In this document: piece by piece, positions 24,456 to 34,823 of the stretch
Position numbering within the stretch: position 1 is the stretch's first letter
How the letters are laid out: every line of letters begins with the position of its first letter
Assembly (NCBI GenBank): GCA_018398805.1
Contig: JAGFBZ010000849.1
Location: 1,322,501 to 1,386,500 of the forward strand
DNA from: Hirundichthys speculiger
Taxonomy: Eukaryota > Chordata > Actinopteri > Beloniformes > Exocoetidae
Length of the DNA stretch: 64,000 nt
Direction of reading: 5' to 3'
The notes under the pieces: generated by a model
The model's input: the letters and a program-made list of their open reading frames with translations, nothing else
The model's database searches: none
Told to the model about the DNA's origin: nothing
Translations under genes and position numbers: made by a program

Positions 24456-24700
24456 ACCACAGAAATTGTTTTGTTTATGTGTATTGTAATCGTTATTTTG
24501 TTCTTTGTTTTAGATTTGATCAAGCGACACGTATGAACATGCCACAAACTTCCCGGGACATGCGTACATGTTCTCCACCAAGCCTGACCCTGGAGGCTAC
24601 AGAAGGGACAGACATGGCGGCTGTAATAGGTTTTTGAAAGGTTGCACTGTGAATTTGCGGATTAAATGGCATTTCCCAGAAATACATATGTGAAATTTCA

Positions 24701-25542
24701 ATGAACCGCAAAACAAATAGGCGTCGAGCATCATACATGATACCAAACTTGGCAGAGTTGGGTATTATGTACCCTCGAACTGGTTATGCAGACATGGATC
24801 TGGCTGCATTGGGTCCATTATACCCATTATACTATCTTGTCTGTTCCACAGCTCGACCAACACTGGAACAGATCCAACAGCAGGGTTCACCCTAAAGATT
24901 AATGATACTAACTGAACTAACACCACTAACCTTCTAACATCCTAATCATACTTATTTTGGTGTTGTGATAGATGTTCCGGGTTCTTTTCTTAGGAAGATG
25001 GAAAATCGCCAACATACTTTGACAATACTTTCTATAATCTACAGGTTTTGATGAATCATACTGAGGCCATAGCGGGATTGTCCGAACAACTCGCTGCAAC
25101 CTCTCATACGGCACAATCGTATGGTTCTGAATATGATACTGGCAGAACAAGGAGGGCCTCCTGTTGCACATTTATACCAAACAATACCTCACTTGATGGT
25201 TCTGTTACTGAGGCTTTACAGGGAATCCGGACGCTGGCCAATCAGATGGTGGAGGATGCTGGAATTGAAAACCCCATCGCCGACTGGTTGTCAAGAACCT
25301 TTGGGAAGTATAGAGCCCTTGTCAGTTCTTTGTCTATCTCCATTATAACTTTTGCTGCCATCATTACTTGTTGTGGTTGTGGTTTGGTTCCCTGTGGAAG
25401 AACTTTGATTGACTGCCTCATTGTCACAGCCATCTCAAAAGAAACCTCTCTTCTTCCCCATCAGATGCCGTTGCTGCACTATGAGGACCAGCAGTTGGCA
25501 GAGGAGGAAGCAGAGGCTGCCATATTGATGATGGAAGCATGA
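24701..25542 (+). pseudogene. Retroviral env remnant: broken transmembrane subunit with upstream open frames
   Basis: The frame at 25048-25542 (165 codons) covers the second half of an envelope transmembrane subunit: a CC pair followed by FIPNN, then a helical ectodomain, a hydrophobic membrane span ending in cysteines at about 25312-25405, and a cytoplasmic tail with a final stop at 25540. The short motif typical just before the CC pair is readable only in the next frame (about 25121-25156), so a frameshift and small deletion remove the first cysteine of the CX6CC pattern. Upstream, the frame at 24701-24895 ends in a stop and is not recognised; it may be residual env. No fusion peptide or furin site is readable in frame. 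It is non-functional as it stands. Confidence 0.8.
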
Positions 25543-25739
25543 GCATCACATTCTGTCCATAAACATTGTGCTCATCATCACCCCTTTTCAAGCCACATAC
25601 CTCTCCTGATTCCTGCTTCCAATTTTTGATTGAGTTACATAGACATTGCTTAAAATAATTTGCATTCTGGTTGCTGTGTTATCATTCCCCATTATGTTGT
25701 AGCTTATTTAGTGTGGAACTTAATTTTGTTTGATTTTGT

Positions 25740-25988
25740 TTGGCTGGCCTTCGGCAGGAAGGTCCCCCCATAAGAGCCGGGTCCTGCTCAAGGTTTCTTC
25801 CTTTTGCAGGGGAGTTTTTCTTGCCACTGTTTGGTGTAAAGTTTTTTCCTTCCTCATGGGAGTTTTTTTTTACTTGCCATTATCATTGTATGGATTTAAA
25901 ATCATGATATTTGCTCAGGGGTCATGCCTAGAATACCTGTAGACATCGTAACACGCTAAACAAATATTTGAATTGTACTGAATTGAAC
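25740..25988 (+). repeat. Common fish interspersed repeat between env and the polypurine tract
   Basis: The phrases 'gagccgggtcctgctcaaggtttcttcc', split by divergence, and 'gagtttttcttgccactgt' are the recurrent SINE/LINE-like tail seen across percomorph genomes, ending here in 'ttgaattgtactgaattgaa'. It may be an insertion into the provirus or sequence carried by it. Confidence 0.6.
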
Positions 25989-26230
25989 TTTTATTTTCAA
26001 GTTATTCTCCTGTTTAGCGTTGTGCCATTGCCATTTTATTCCTACCATATTGTTGTATCCATTTTATAACCATGTTACTTTTTATTATTCGTTATGTTTG
26101 CTGGAATGTCGTTGATTTGCATTCATTTATACAACAGGCTTACATGCACCTTATTCCCATGTTTTATGCTGCTTAGTCTTTGGTTTTTGATTACTTATCT
26201 CAGGTAAAAAGAAAATTCACTTATTTTTGT

Positions 26231-26252
26231 TGACACCGTTTAAACGGTGTCA
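26231..26252. repeat. Perfect 22-bp palindrome beside the retroviral polypurine tract
   Basis: The 22 bases have arms TGACACCGTTT and AAACGGTGTCA with no spacer. It ends where the polypurine tract starts. Confidence 0.85.
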
Positions 26253-26262
26253 AAGGAGGGAC

Positions 26263-27124
26263 TGTTAGGTCAAAATTTTCTTAACTTTTTAGGTCCTGAA
26301 GCAGTACAGCTAGAGGGTCACATTTGTACACAAATAAACATTAGTTAAATATTGGTAATAGTACTGTCATCAATAGTATTATTAATATTCTAGTATTGAT
26401 CATTCTTAATGTATGTTTTATCTTCACTTTATATCAGAAATGTAGCGAGCTAGCCCAGCTTTAGCCAGTGAAAGCCATGTGCTACAGAACAAAGGACCTG
26501 GCCAGGTGAACAGCATAGGATTGTGGGAAAAGGTGATCACCTTTCTTTGTTGGAAAACACCAGCAGTGGATTGGACAGAAGAGGACCGGACCAGCCAATG
26601 GGAGAGCCAAGTCTAAACTTGGCTCTCCCCAATAGAGATGCGCAGATGAACCGCGCACCCGCGGGCGGAGCGGATAATCCGCATATCGGGTGGATGACTC
26701 GTCAAAAAATAATACTTTAATTAAATTCGGGCGGGTTGCGGTTGAAGCACTCAAATAATAATAATAAGAAAAAATATTTTACATATTATTAAAAAGGATG
26801 GCGGGTTGGTTCAGTTTTGAAAATTGGTGAAAAAACGTTCCTGCAAATGGATAGCGGGCGGATAGAGATTTTAAGAAGCGGTTGCGGGTTAAAATATACG
26901 TCATCCGCGCATCTCTACTCCCCAACTAGTGGCGCACATTTCTGTATAAATTGCTGTTGTTTTGTTTGTTCGCTCTCCTCATGTTAGAGACTGCCTCTAC
27001 CAGGGAGCCGCGATATCACGTTCATTGCAAATAAACATCTGTGTTGTACTTGTACTACCGACCAAGACTCTCCTTTCCAGCAAAGAACACGCAGTTAGAT
27101 TCTTTTCAAAAAAGATTCCTAACA
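26263..27124 (+). repeat. 3' LTR of the endogenous retrovirus, interrupted by a hAT element
   Basis: The LTR starts TGTTAGG after a polypurine tract and ends CCTAACA. Removing the 285-bp hAT insert and its 8-bp duplication leaves about 569 bp. It carries a 13-bp-arm hairpin at 26600-26629, a TATAAA-like box near 26945 and AATAAA at about 27031, consistent with the U3-R-U5 order. Confidence 0.88.
26633..26917. mobile_element. hAT-type miniature element (285 bp) nested in the 3' LTR
   Basis: Termini TAGAGATGCGCAGATGA and, inward from the right, TAGAGATGCGCGGATGA. Perfect 8-bp duplications CTCCCCAA at 26625-26632 and 26918-26925. The interior repeats 'gcgggttg/gcgggcgga' words and has no coding capacity. 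It must have landed after the retrovirus integrated. Confidence 0.93.
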
Positions 27125-27128
27125 CATT

Positions 27129-27899
27129 TCATACATATGACAACTGTATTGGGGTGAATTTTTATGTACCTCATCAGGTAAAATTGATTAAAGACAAACC
27201 TTTTTGCATACATAGGGGTGTGGTGTGGTCTGAGTGACAGCTGGCTTTGGATAATGGGTGACTGTCATCACTTAAGCTACCTTTCACTGTACTGATTTCA
27301 GAGCGGCGGATAAAGACTTAAAACTGCATAATGGTTATATGAATGAATATAACATGTTTGATTATGCTACTAATAGACTAACAGACCACAGTGACTTGGG
27401 TTAACCTGGGTGGGGGTCCGAGGACAAAGCTTAGCTAAACAGCAGGAAGAAACTGACTTTATCCACAGGTGGGCCAGTCAAACCAGCCTCCCGTTCGACT
27501 TGCACTCTTTCAGGTTGACTAAATTTGACCTCTGCAGAGCTCTGATGAAGCCCTGGGGACTCTGAGGCCACGCAAGCTAGGCTTGTCAAAGATCCAACTG
27601 GTGCTAAATCGGAGCTCTGTCAGTCCTCATTTAAAGGGTCTTATCGACATCAGAAATGAGAATGAATAGATAAATTTGATCAGAGTTAATGTAAGAACAT
27701 GTTAGTTAGCATCATAGGTTACAATGAGCTAAGCAAAAGTAATAGCTGGCTTGTCGTAATTGAACATAGTTGAGTGTATTCCTGGTGGCCTCCAGGTTTG
27801 CCCGAAGTAAAAACGCCTTCATTTTACCTTCTACGGGGGCACTTCTTTCAAGCCTTTGACTGAGTGGAAGTGTGTATGAAAATGCGCGCTAGTTACAAT
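27129..27899. other. Unassigned spacer right of the provirus
   Basis: No gene or element recognised. All frames around 27480-27600 look superficially codon-like on the minus strand, but none has a supported splice context. Confidence 0.5.
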
Positions 27900-27985
27900 A
27901 AGTCGTACACGCGAGATAAAAAGTCGTGCGCACGAGATACAGTAAGTCATACGCGCGAGATAAAAAGTCGTGCGCACGAGATAAT
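27900..27985. repeat. Short tandem array of AAGTCGTGCGCACGAGATA-like units
   Basis: Four units of 20-24 bp alternate as two dimers of about 44 bp; 'aagtcgtgcgcacgagata' is exact twice and related in the other units. The core GTGCGCAC is self-complementary. Confidence 0.85.
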
Positions 27986-29291
27986 AAAAATAATTTCCAT
28001 GTCACCTCCAGGGCTCCGTAACAAACAGCACAGTGTTCATGTATTGCAGGGCAAGGCAGATCTTGCAGCCACGCTGCTGCAGTACTGTTGAAGGTAAATG
28101 TTGATTGTTCTGGTAGTCTTAATAATAATGTTTATTGAATTTTGTAATGACAGCATGCAATTGTTGTTTTATATTGGGAATTTATTTTCAGCATAAAGCA
28201 AATACATTTTAAACATCATAAAGCAGACCTCGTTCATGAAGGCTCATCAACATCGGAACCCACAAGAGTTCCATCGGCAGAGGACACCCCCAAACTTTTC
28301 AATGATCAAAGAATTTAAGACTTATGTCAGCTCTTCTGCGATGGCTCCACTGTTTCAGTTGCAGGGTTAGGATTATCACCTCAACTCCAGCATGTAAATT
28401 GTGTAGAAACTCTGAGCTCTCTTATGTAGCTGTCACTGCATTGCCATCATAAGCATCTGAGATAAACAAAACTCTGGGTGGTTTCTTTAAGTTCAAATTT
28501 TCCAGCCACATTCTTTAAAATTCCTCAACTGTAGGTAGGTAATGGAAACTATTGCTTGTCAAGGGAACACTCTTTTTTTTTCATGGGTGCATGTTTAAGA
28601 CACTGTTGTTGAAGCCATAAATTTAGCTTGGTCTAGTTGGGAAAATGCTACGTGTTGTGTTCTATCATTTGATATTGCTCATTTGAACCACTAGGCGGCA
28701 ATGTTGTATGTTACAAGTTAAGATACTTGTGGGTAGAAGAAGAGGGAAGACGGAAGCGAGCTACTGAACGTTCGAGTACTGTTATAAAGTTGATTATAAT
28801 TACCACTGCAAAGTAAATCGCAATTTGTTCTTTATTCCAGCCTTGTTATTCCGCATGCCTACACTACACTACGGTTGTCAAACATCTGCCAGGAATGAAA
28901 AGAGTGACTTATATACTAAACTGAAAGCGAATTACTTTCAAATAAATCGCTACCTGCACTCTGCTACCATGGTTAGCCAAGGCCTTACTTCTACTTTCAG
29001 CATCTCACAGGACATTGCACCCATATGTCTACAGTAGTGCCCCCAGGAAAGGTCGATAACAATTCCTCAAACTGCGCAGGTGTTCTAAAATAGTTAAACT
29101 GAGTGCTGCGGTTAGCACGGTTAACCTAAGCTCCTTTCTTTATATTCACATCTCCCCCCAGACTAACTACAGCAAGCCACGATGGTCTGTTTGTACCATC
29201 CAGTGCAAGAAAACATTTTCTCTTGATGATATGACTGTCATCAAATGAAACCATCATCGTTTTTTTTTTCAAAGCTTATATTAATATTATG
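27986..29291. other. Unassigned spacer
   Basis: AT-rich sequence. A block at about 28650-28860 ('accactaggcggcaatg...cttgttattccgcatgcc') has the feel of a repeat or LTR end, but I could find neither borders nor a partner copy. Confidence 0.45.
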
Positions 29292-29295
29292 TTAA

Positions 29296-30155
29296 AGGAG
29301 CCGTTTGTAAGATTATGGCCAAAACTGGTACTGCAGTCACTTTCAAATTACTGTTGAGCGGCGTGTACCCTCCCCCTCCTCCCCGACCAGAGGTTGCCAG
29401 GTCGGCTGCAGAATGCAGCAGGAACGTAGGCTGTCATGGCAAGCGACGAGTCCTACACAGTAAGTTTATTTTCTGTTAATTATATTTAATGCTTTATGAA
29501 AGATCTTTTCTTTCTTTGATCTTTCGTAACAAGAGGAAATATTTTCCCGTTGAGGCGTTTCGTAACCTGAAAGTTTCGTATGTAGAGGCGTTCGTAAGTA
29601 GAGGTACCACTGTATACCACTGTTACCTTGTCCAAGTAAATTAGCGTTAGCCAAACATTTAGCTATGAATCTTACCTGTCCAGGAGAAAATCAGCAACGT
29701 TGGCGTCTGTCTTCAAATTCTTCTACGCTTTCAGCCGTCTCCATCTATCAAAAGCATCTCCTATACAAATCCTTGCTTTATTTCGGACCTTGTCACGACG
29801 TAACTCGGATTCATAACGGGGTCTTTTAGGTTTTGGAAAGCTAGACATTTTTTCATCCAACACGTTCGTAGCGGCTGCTGCGATAATTAGAGCCGAGCTG
29901 GCAACCCGGATGCCGAAACACTACTGACTTGGTGATTGGGAGATAGGTGGAGGGTGGCGCTTCAGGCCAAAACAAAAAATGACAACATCAACATCAGTTG
30001 AGGGCTGCAACTCCTCTTTTTAAACGGGAATATCCTGGCTTGAGTGCTGTTGTCAGTGACATAAGTATTTGAAATAAACATGATTTTTAAATGTCTGTTG
30101 ACATATCGGGGTCATTTTATGACTCGTTTTATTAGATCTCTTACATACGGCTCCT
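29296..30155. mobile_element. TTAA-flanked non-autonomous element (860 bp)
   Basis: Ends AGGAGCCGTTTGTAAGA at the left and AGGAGCCGTATGTAAGA read inward from the right (one mismatch in 17). TTAA flanks it at 29292-29295 and 30156-30159, which fits piggyBac-style target choice, although the ends do not start CCC as in classical piggyBac. The interior carries an exon-like coding relic on the minus strand (29676-29848) and a scrap 'gtttcgtatgtagaggcg...taccactgta' (about 29520-29615) that looks like another nested fish repeat. No transposase is present. Confidence 0.75.
29676..29848 (-). pseudogene. Exon-like coding relic (basic RWRRLK domain) carried by the TTAA element
   Basis: Read on the minus strand from an ATG at 29848: MSSFPKPKRPRYESELRRDK, then VRNKARICIGDAFDRWRRLK, then a TAG at codon 42 (29725-29723), then KTDANVADFLLDR in the same frame, ending exactly at a strong donor-like GTAAGA (29675). 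The layout of start codon, basic domain, KTDA.VA.FLLD and splice donor is one I recall from many predicted teleost proteins, where it forms a repeated first exon. The premature stop disables this copy. Function is unknown; a DNA-binding role is only a guess from the basic residues. Confidence 0.65.
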
Positions 30156-30159
30156 TTAA

Positions 30160-32289
30160 GTCCTCAGTTGCTAAAATCTTAACAGATCTGCATCAGCGAA
30201 CAGCAGAACCAATGGGGAGCAAGTGACCAAACATCAAATGATTGGTCATATTTATTGATTTTACTGCTTAATATGAGTTTATAAGTTTGGCTTCCACTCT
30301 GAACAAGTGCTTATGAAAATTGTAAATGAACTCCATGGCACACCTTATAGTAAATGGAACATGATTTTGGTCTCATTATATTGTGTATTCATCAATGCTT
30401 CGTCAGATCAACCTAAGATTCCTACAGACCACACTGATGAATGTCCGCATGGACCATAAAAAAATTTGTGTATAGATATCCAACAGTGTCTGCATAATTC
30501 ACTGTGAAACACGAAGTGGGTTGCTCTGCCAGACAGAAATGTGAAAATTCAATCAAAATCATGCAATGTGCCTGAGAGGGGATGGAAATTTAAAGTATAT
30601 TCTGCAGATAATTGGTAGACAGCGTAAGATCTCATGACAGCAGTAATGTGCTCAGTTTTTCTGGTTCTTGTTAGAACTCTGGCAACAGCATTTCTCATGA
30701 GTTGAAGCTGTCTAATCACACAAAGAGCGTTATAATAGTCAAATCTGCCGGAGATGAAGGTTGGATGAGTTTCTGTAAATCTGCCTGAACATCACATCTC
30801 TCCTACCTCATATTTGGGTTCGGGTGAGGGTCCATATTTGTTTGAGGTGATAAAAAGCTGTTTTAGTTACAGCAGTGATGTGGCAGCTTAAAACTTGACT
30901 CTACATATCTGTTTGTTTTTTTTTTTTGTCTTCATGCCTCTGGATTACAGCTGGGCAGCAACTTTTATTCTTCCAATTTAATGCCAAATGAAATTATCTC
31001 TGTATTGTCTTTATTCCCAACTGGCTTGGGAGGGCAGTGGGCACCTAGGAGGGCCGTGGCGCTGGGTGCAAGGGCTCGATAAATGCTGCTTGCAGCTTTA
31101 ATTTTGTTTTCATTTCTCTAGAACTCAGTTCCAGGATTAACACTTCTTACTACATATTCAGACACCACTATAAAATGGCAACCATGGAAGGTAGTGGACT
31201 ACATAGTGACTGGGGGGGGTGTTTTGGACACAGCCAAGGTGTAAGCATGTTCCATTTGTTATTCAAGACAAAATGTAAAGAAGTTGATAGAATCATCTGC
31301 AACATTCAACTTTAAACCAGTCAGTATTTGTTTCACTTATCGTCTGGAGCATCAAATTTAGCAGTAGTGCTCTTGAGAATTTACAATTCAAAAACATCTG
31401 TGACTCATGTTTTAAGGCCGTTATTTATTGTCTAATCCACAGTTTTTATTAGGTAAAAGTAAAAATATCAACTTCTTTTAGGATTTAAAAATATCTCACT
31501 CTGGCGTGGATCAGGATCAGACGTCATATCGTATTTCAAATTTCTCCCTCGTGTCTCTTATTCAGAGTTCACTATTGTTCATGTTAGTCTCATTGTTTTG
31601 CGACAGTTACCAGCAGAGTTATGGGATATTTATTTTTTTTTAGGTGTTACTTTAAATAAATAACCCACAGCTTAGAGCTGAAAATATTCTAAACATGTCT
31701 TTTGGATGCTGAAATGTGGGGAGCTGACATCTAGTGTTATTTAGTTTTCTAGGTGTTTGACAAAACACCTAGAAAACTTGCACTTCTCTGTTATTTTTTT
31801 AAATAATGGAAAAGTAATGGGTGATGAAAAGTGAAGCCGCACATGAATGTCTGCACCAAATTTCACTCTAATTCATACCATTGTTGTTGCAGCCTGCTCC
31901 CATTCTCCAGGTATCAATTACTACTGTTTTGTCAAAGCCAGAAAACATCCTAAATTAGGACAAGGTGTCCTTTAGTGTGCCATGACACAAAATGTTAGTT
32001 TTGCAGGCCTGGCTTCAATTCCCCTGTGATTCTGTTTTCACATGTTGTAGTTTTATTTATTTATTAATCTTTACCTCAGTCTTGTTCTTACTTGATGTTT
32101 GGCTGTTTTAGGAACCAAAAAGCACGTGGTAAGAAATAAGAAAAAGATCCGGATTCAGGTAATTTATATGAGGACCCGACAAAGTAAAAATGTGAATAAT
32201 TTGTTTACTAGACTGATCAGCTGAATGATCAGCCAGAAAATAAACATGGTTTATAGTTGACATGAAGGAATTATCACAATGTACCCCAA
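30160..32289. other. Unassigned spacer with one repeat-like block
   Basis: About 30,640-30,790 ('gttgaagctgtctaatcaca...gttataatagtcaaatctgc...gagatgaagg') resembles a recurrent fish interspersed repeat. A hairpin with 16-bp arms lies at 31743-31778. The remainder shows nothing recognised. Confidence 0.45.
31743..31778. repeat. Hairpin-forming inverted repeat, 16-bp arms, 4-base loop
   Basis: AGTTTTCTAGGTGTTT is followed after GACA by its exact reverse complement. No transposon borders surround it. Confidence 0.85.
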
Positions 32290-32575
32290 TGTCATCTTCC
32301 TTTTCCCTTTAGTGGTCGCCACAGCGGATCATTTGTTTCCATCTTACTTATCATATCTTCTTCTGTCACAACAACCAACTGCATATTCTCTTTCATTCTG
32401 TCCTGAAATCTCCTCTTTGGCCTTCCCCTTTTCCCCTGTCTGGTAGTTTCATCTCTGAGCCATAGAGAAGGGTTAGTCTGCCTACACCCTTGTAAACCTT
32501 TCCATTTACTCTCACTACTGCTCTTCTATCACAGATAACTCCAGACACCCTTCTCTACCCACTACTTGGCTCTCA
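32290..32575. repeat. Interspersed repeat relic ('gtggtcgccacagcggatca' family)
   Basis: The phrase 'ggtcgccacagcggatcat' and the following pyrimidine-rich block ('tcctgaaatctcctctttggcc...ctctaccc') are a recurring fish repeat, probably part of a non-LTR retrotransposon. Borders and orientation are uncertain. Confidence 0.5.
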
Positions 32576-33186
32576 AGGGCTGGTTTTTAAGACATTTAAA
32601 TCCAGACCCCAAAGATGAGCCTTATTGTTACAGCAAAGGTAAAGTGATCAAGAAAGTTGCTAGAATTCATTCTCTTGGAATTTTAGCTAAAAGTCGATAC
32701 TGAGACATGTTAATCTGAACTAAACTGATGGACCATCCTGAGACGAACTTTACCGTTCCTAAAGCAGAGCTGCAAGCAGAGTTCATGGAAAAGAAACCAG
32801 TGCTGAACTTTCACTGTACCTTACAACAATAGTAATCATGGGGGAGTCCCTCCTTTCTCTGGCGACTCAAGATAAATTGCACTTCTCCTTCTAATCAGCC
32901 TTGATGACTTGATATAACGAGATTTCAAACTTTAAAGCAAGAATGCAGATTGAATGACAGCAAATCTGGCCAGTAGCTGGTGCCAGAGTCCGGAGTGGGA
33001 CTGCCTGTCAATTTGACAGCAGATCAATGAGCTGGCTGGCTTTGATGCAGTACTAGGTCACATGCTTTCTGTCCATGTGCATGTATGTGTGAGGTAACAT
33101 GCAGCGAGATAGTGAGAAATACTGGGATTACTGGAAGGTCGAGCGCTGTCACTTGAGATGGATGCAAGATTTCTCCTTTGACACTC

Positions 33187-33225
<39 letters not shown>

Positions 33226-34733
33226 GCACACAGCAGAGGTGAGCGGGTTTGAGTGCAGAGGTGCCAGTGGTTCACTTGCCATGCACATACACACGTATAT
33301 TAATATATACAAGCATTTAACAACAAAACAGATGTGTCTGTGTGTGTGTGAACCCCCTCCCAGCCACACTCATTTTAGCTGTGCAGTCAACTCTCAAACT
33401 GCATATATCCTACTGGGCTGTGCTCCAATCAGCTGGATTAATGAAGAGGTATCATATTTTACAGTACAGCAGCGTGTGGGGCTCTGGGGAACAAATGGAT
33501 GGAGTCTGCAATTCGTCAAGTCTGACTTCAATAATATAATCGACTTTTAGGTTAGAAGATAGCAGGGTGAAGGCAATTTGCAGAACTTTGTGGCACGGTC
33601 GAGTTATGTTTCTTAACAAGACCCTCACATGCAATGTACGCCTTTTACACAGTCCATAGGTCCACATGTGTATCTATGCTGAAAATACTTTTCTGGCTGG
33701 AAGATGCATACTTTCATAAGGTATTTGGCAAAGGAATCCATGATCCTTTTAAAGATGTTTTGTCGTGTGTCACAAACACCTCCAATCAGTTAGCCTGAGA
33801 TTATTCTAAAAAACGAAAACAAGTGTGGATTAGCTTAAAACGAAAGGCCACACACAGCTCCATGTCAGTGATAAAGCATCAAAAGAATACTGACCACAGG
33901 CACTGTTTCACCTCCAGGCTTACTCTGCAGTCAGTCTCATGGCTAGTTGATGTTAAAAACAAAATGCCTGAGGGTTTGTTAGCTAATAATCATGCCCACA
34001 TTCAAAGGCTGATTTCAGGAAATGAGACTGACTTTTCTTTGACAGAAGCCGAAGTCGGTGTACCATTACAAGGGATTTTTGGGAAGAAATAGCACAACTC
34101 TACTTGGTCAGTCCAAGTAGTTTTTCTATAGAAGACTCTACTACCAAAGTGGGTCTTGTCTTTTTTTCAAGGGTACAATGAAGGTCAGTTCGTTGAGGCT
34201 AAAAAAATGTTGGCTGACCTAAGGGCAACCTGTTGAGGCCATGGCATGTGTGGCAGAGAGCACGATGACAATAGTATGTGCAAAAGCACATACTAAAGTG
34301 ACCGAGTCCTATTCCAATACGCTGGGCCTCTGGATACCCACGAGTGAAATTTACACTTCCATTTGTCTCTCAGTGTGTCAAATTCCAAACTGTTGAAGGT
34401 ATAACCCGGCTTGATGCAGGCGAGAGGGAACAGATATCAGTGGAGAGTACAGTAGATGAGTGCCAGAGTAGTGGGTTTCCAATGATAAAGGCCTGATAAA
34501 GCTTGGGAAGAATATATGATACGGTAGGTGTCAGCAGAGCAGTTCTTCAAAAGGCTGACTAATCCTTCGTTATCACAGCTTTTGGCTTGGGTGGGCACAA
34601 AAGCATCAGAGTTTTGGGATGTGTGAACAGACATGGACAGAATTGTGCATGTACGGTCTCGGGTCTATGTTGTGTCTAATAACACATTAAAGCGAAGGTC
34701 ATGATGTAAAGTAACAATCAGTGACCCACATAC
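32576..34733. other. Unassigned spacer
   Basis: A CA microsatellite lies at 33191-33222 and a short GT run near 33339. Otherwise no gene or element is recognised. Confidence 0.5.
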
Positions 34734-34823
34734 CGTCAGCCACAGAGATGAGGTCAAGAAGGCCATCAGTAATCAGGCTGAGAAACCTCTCTGGACATAT
34801 AGATGATTCAGTGTAATCCAAAG
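34734..34823 (-). CDS. Possible exon of an unidentified minus-strand gene
   Basis: A 90-base open segment has a good acceptor (TGTGTTCCAG, in the minus sense) and a good donor (GTATGT) and is open in the phase the borders imply (1 in, 1 out). It would encode ...DYTESSICPERF then LSLITDGLLDLISVADG. I do not recognise the protein. A second candidate at 42207-42261 ends in the matching phase, but such segments also arise by chance in 50 kb. No start, stop or neighbouring exon is established. Confidence 0.25.

Larger units (their letters stand above)
24315..27124 (+). mobile_element. Deleted endogenous retrovirus (LTR ends, env remnant, 4-bp duplication)
   Basis: The insertion begins TGTTAGG and ends CCTAACA, a perfect inverted pair, and is flanked by CATT at 24311-24314 and 27125-27128. 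A polypurine tract lies at 26252-26262 just before the 3' LTR (26263-27124). The 5' LTR keeps only its first 141 bp (24315-24455). What follows is unrelated internal sequence leading to an env fragment, so the rest of the 5' LTR, the primer-binding site, gag, pol and most of the env surface region are gone. The 4-bp duplication fits gamma/epsilon-type retroviruses. The 141 shared LTR bases differ at two positions, suggesting fairly recent insertion, although the sample is small. Confidence 0.9.
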
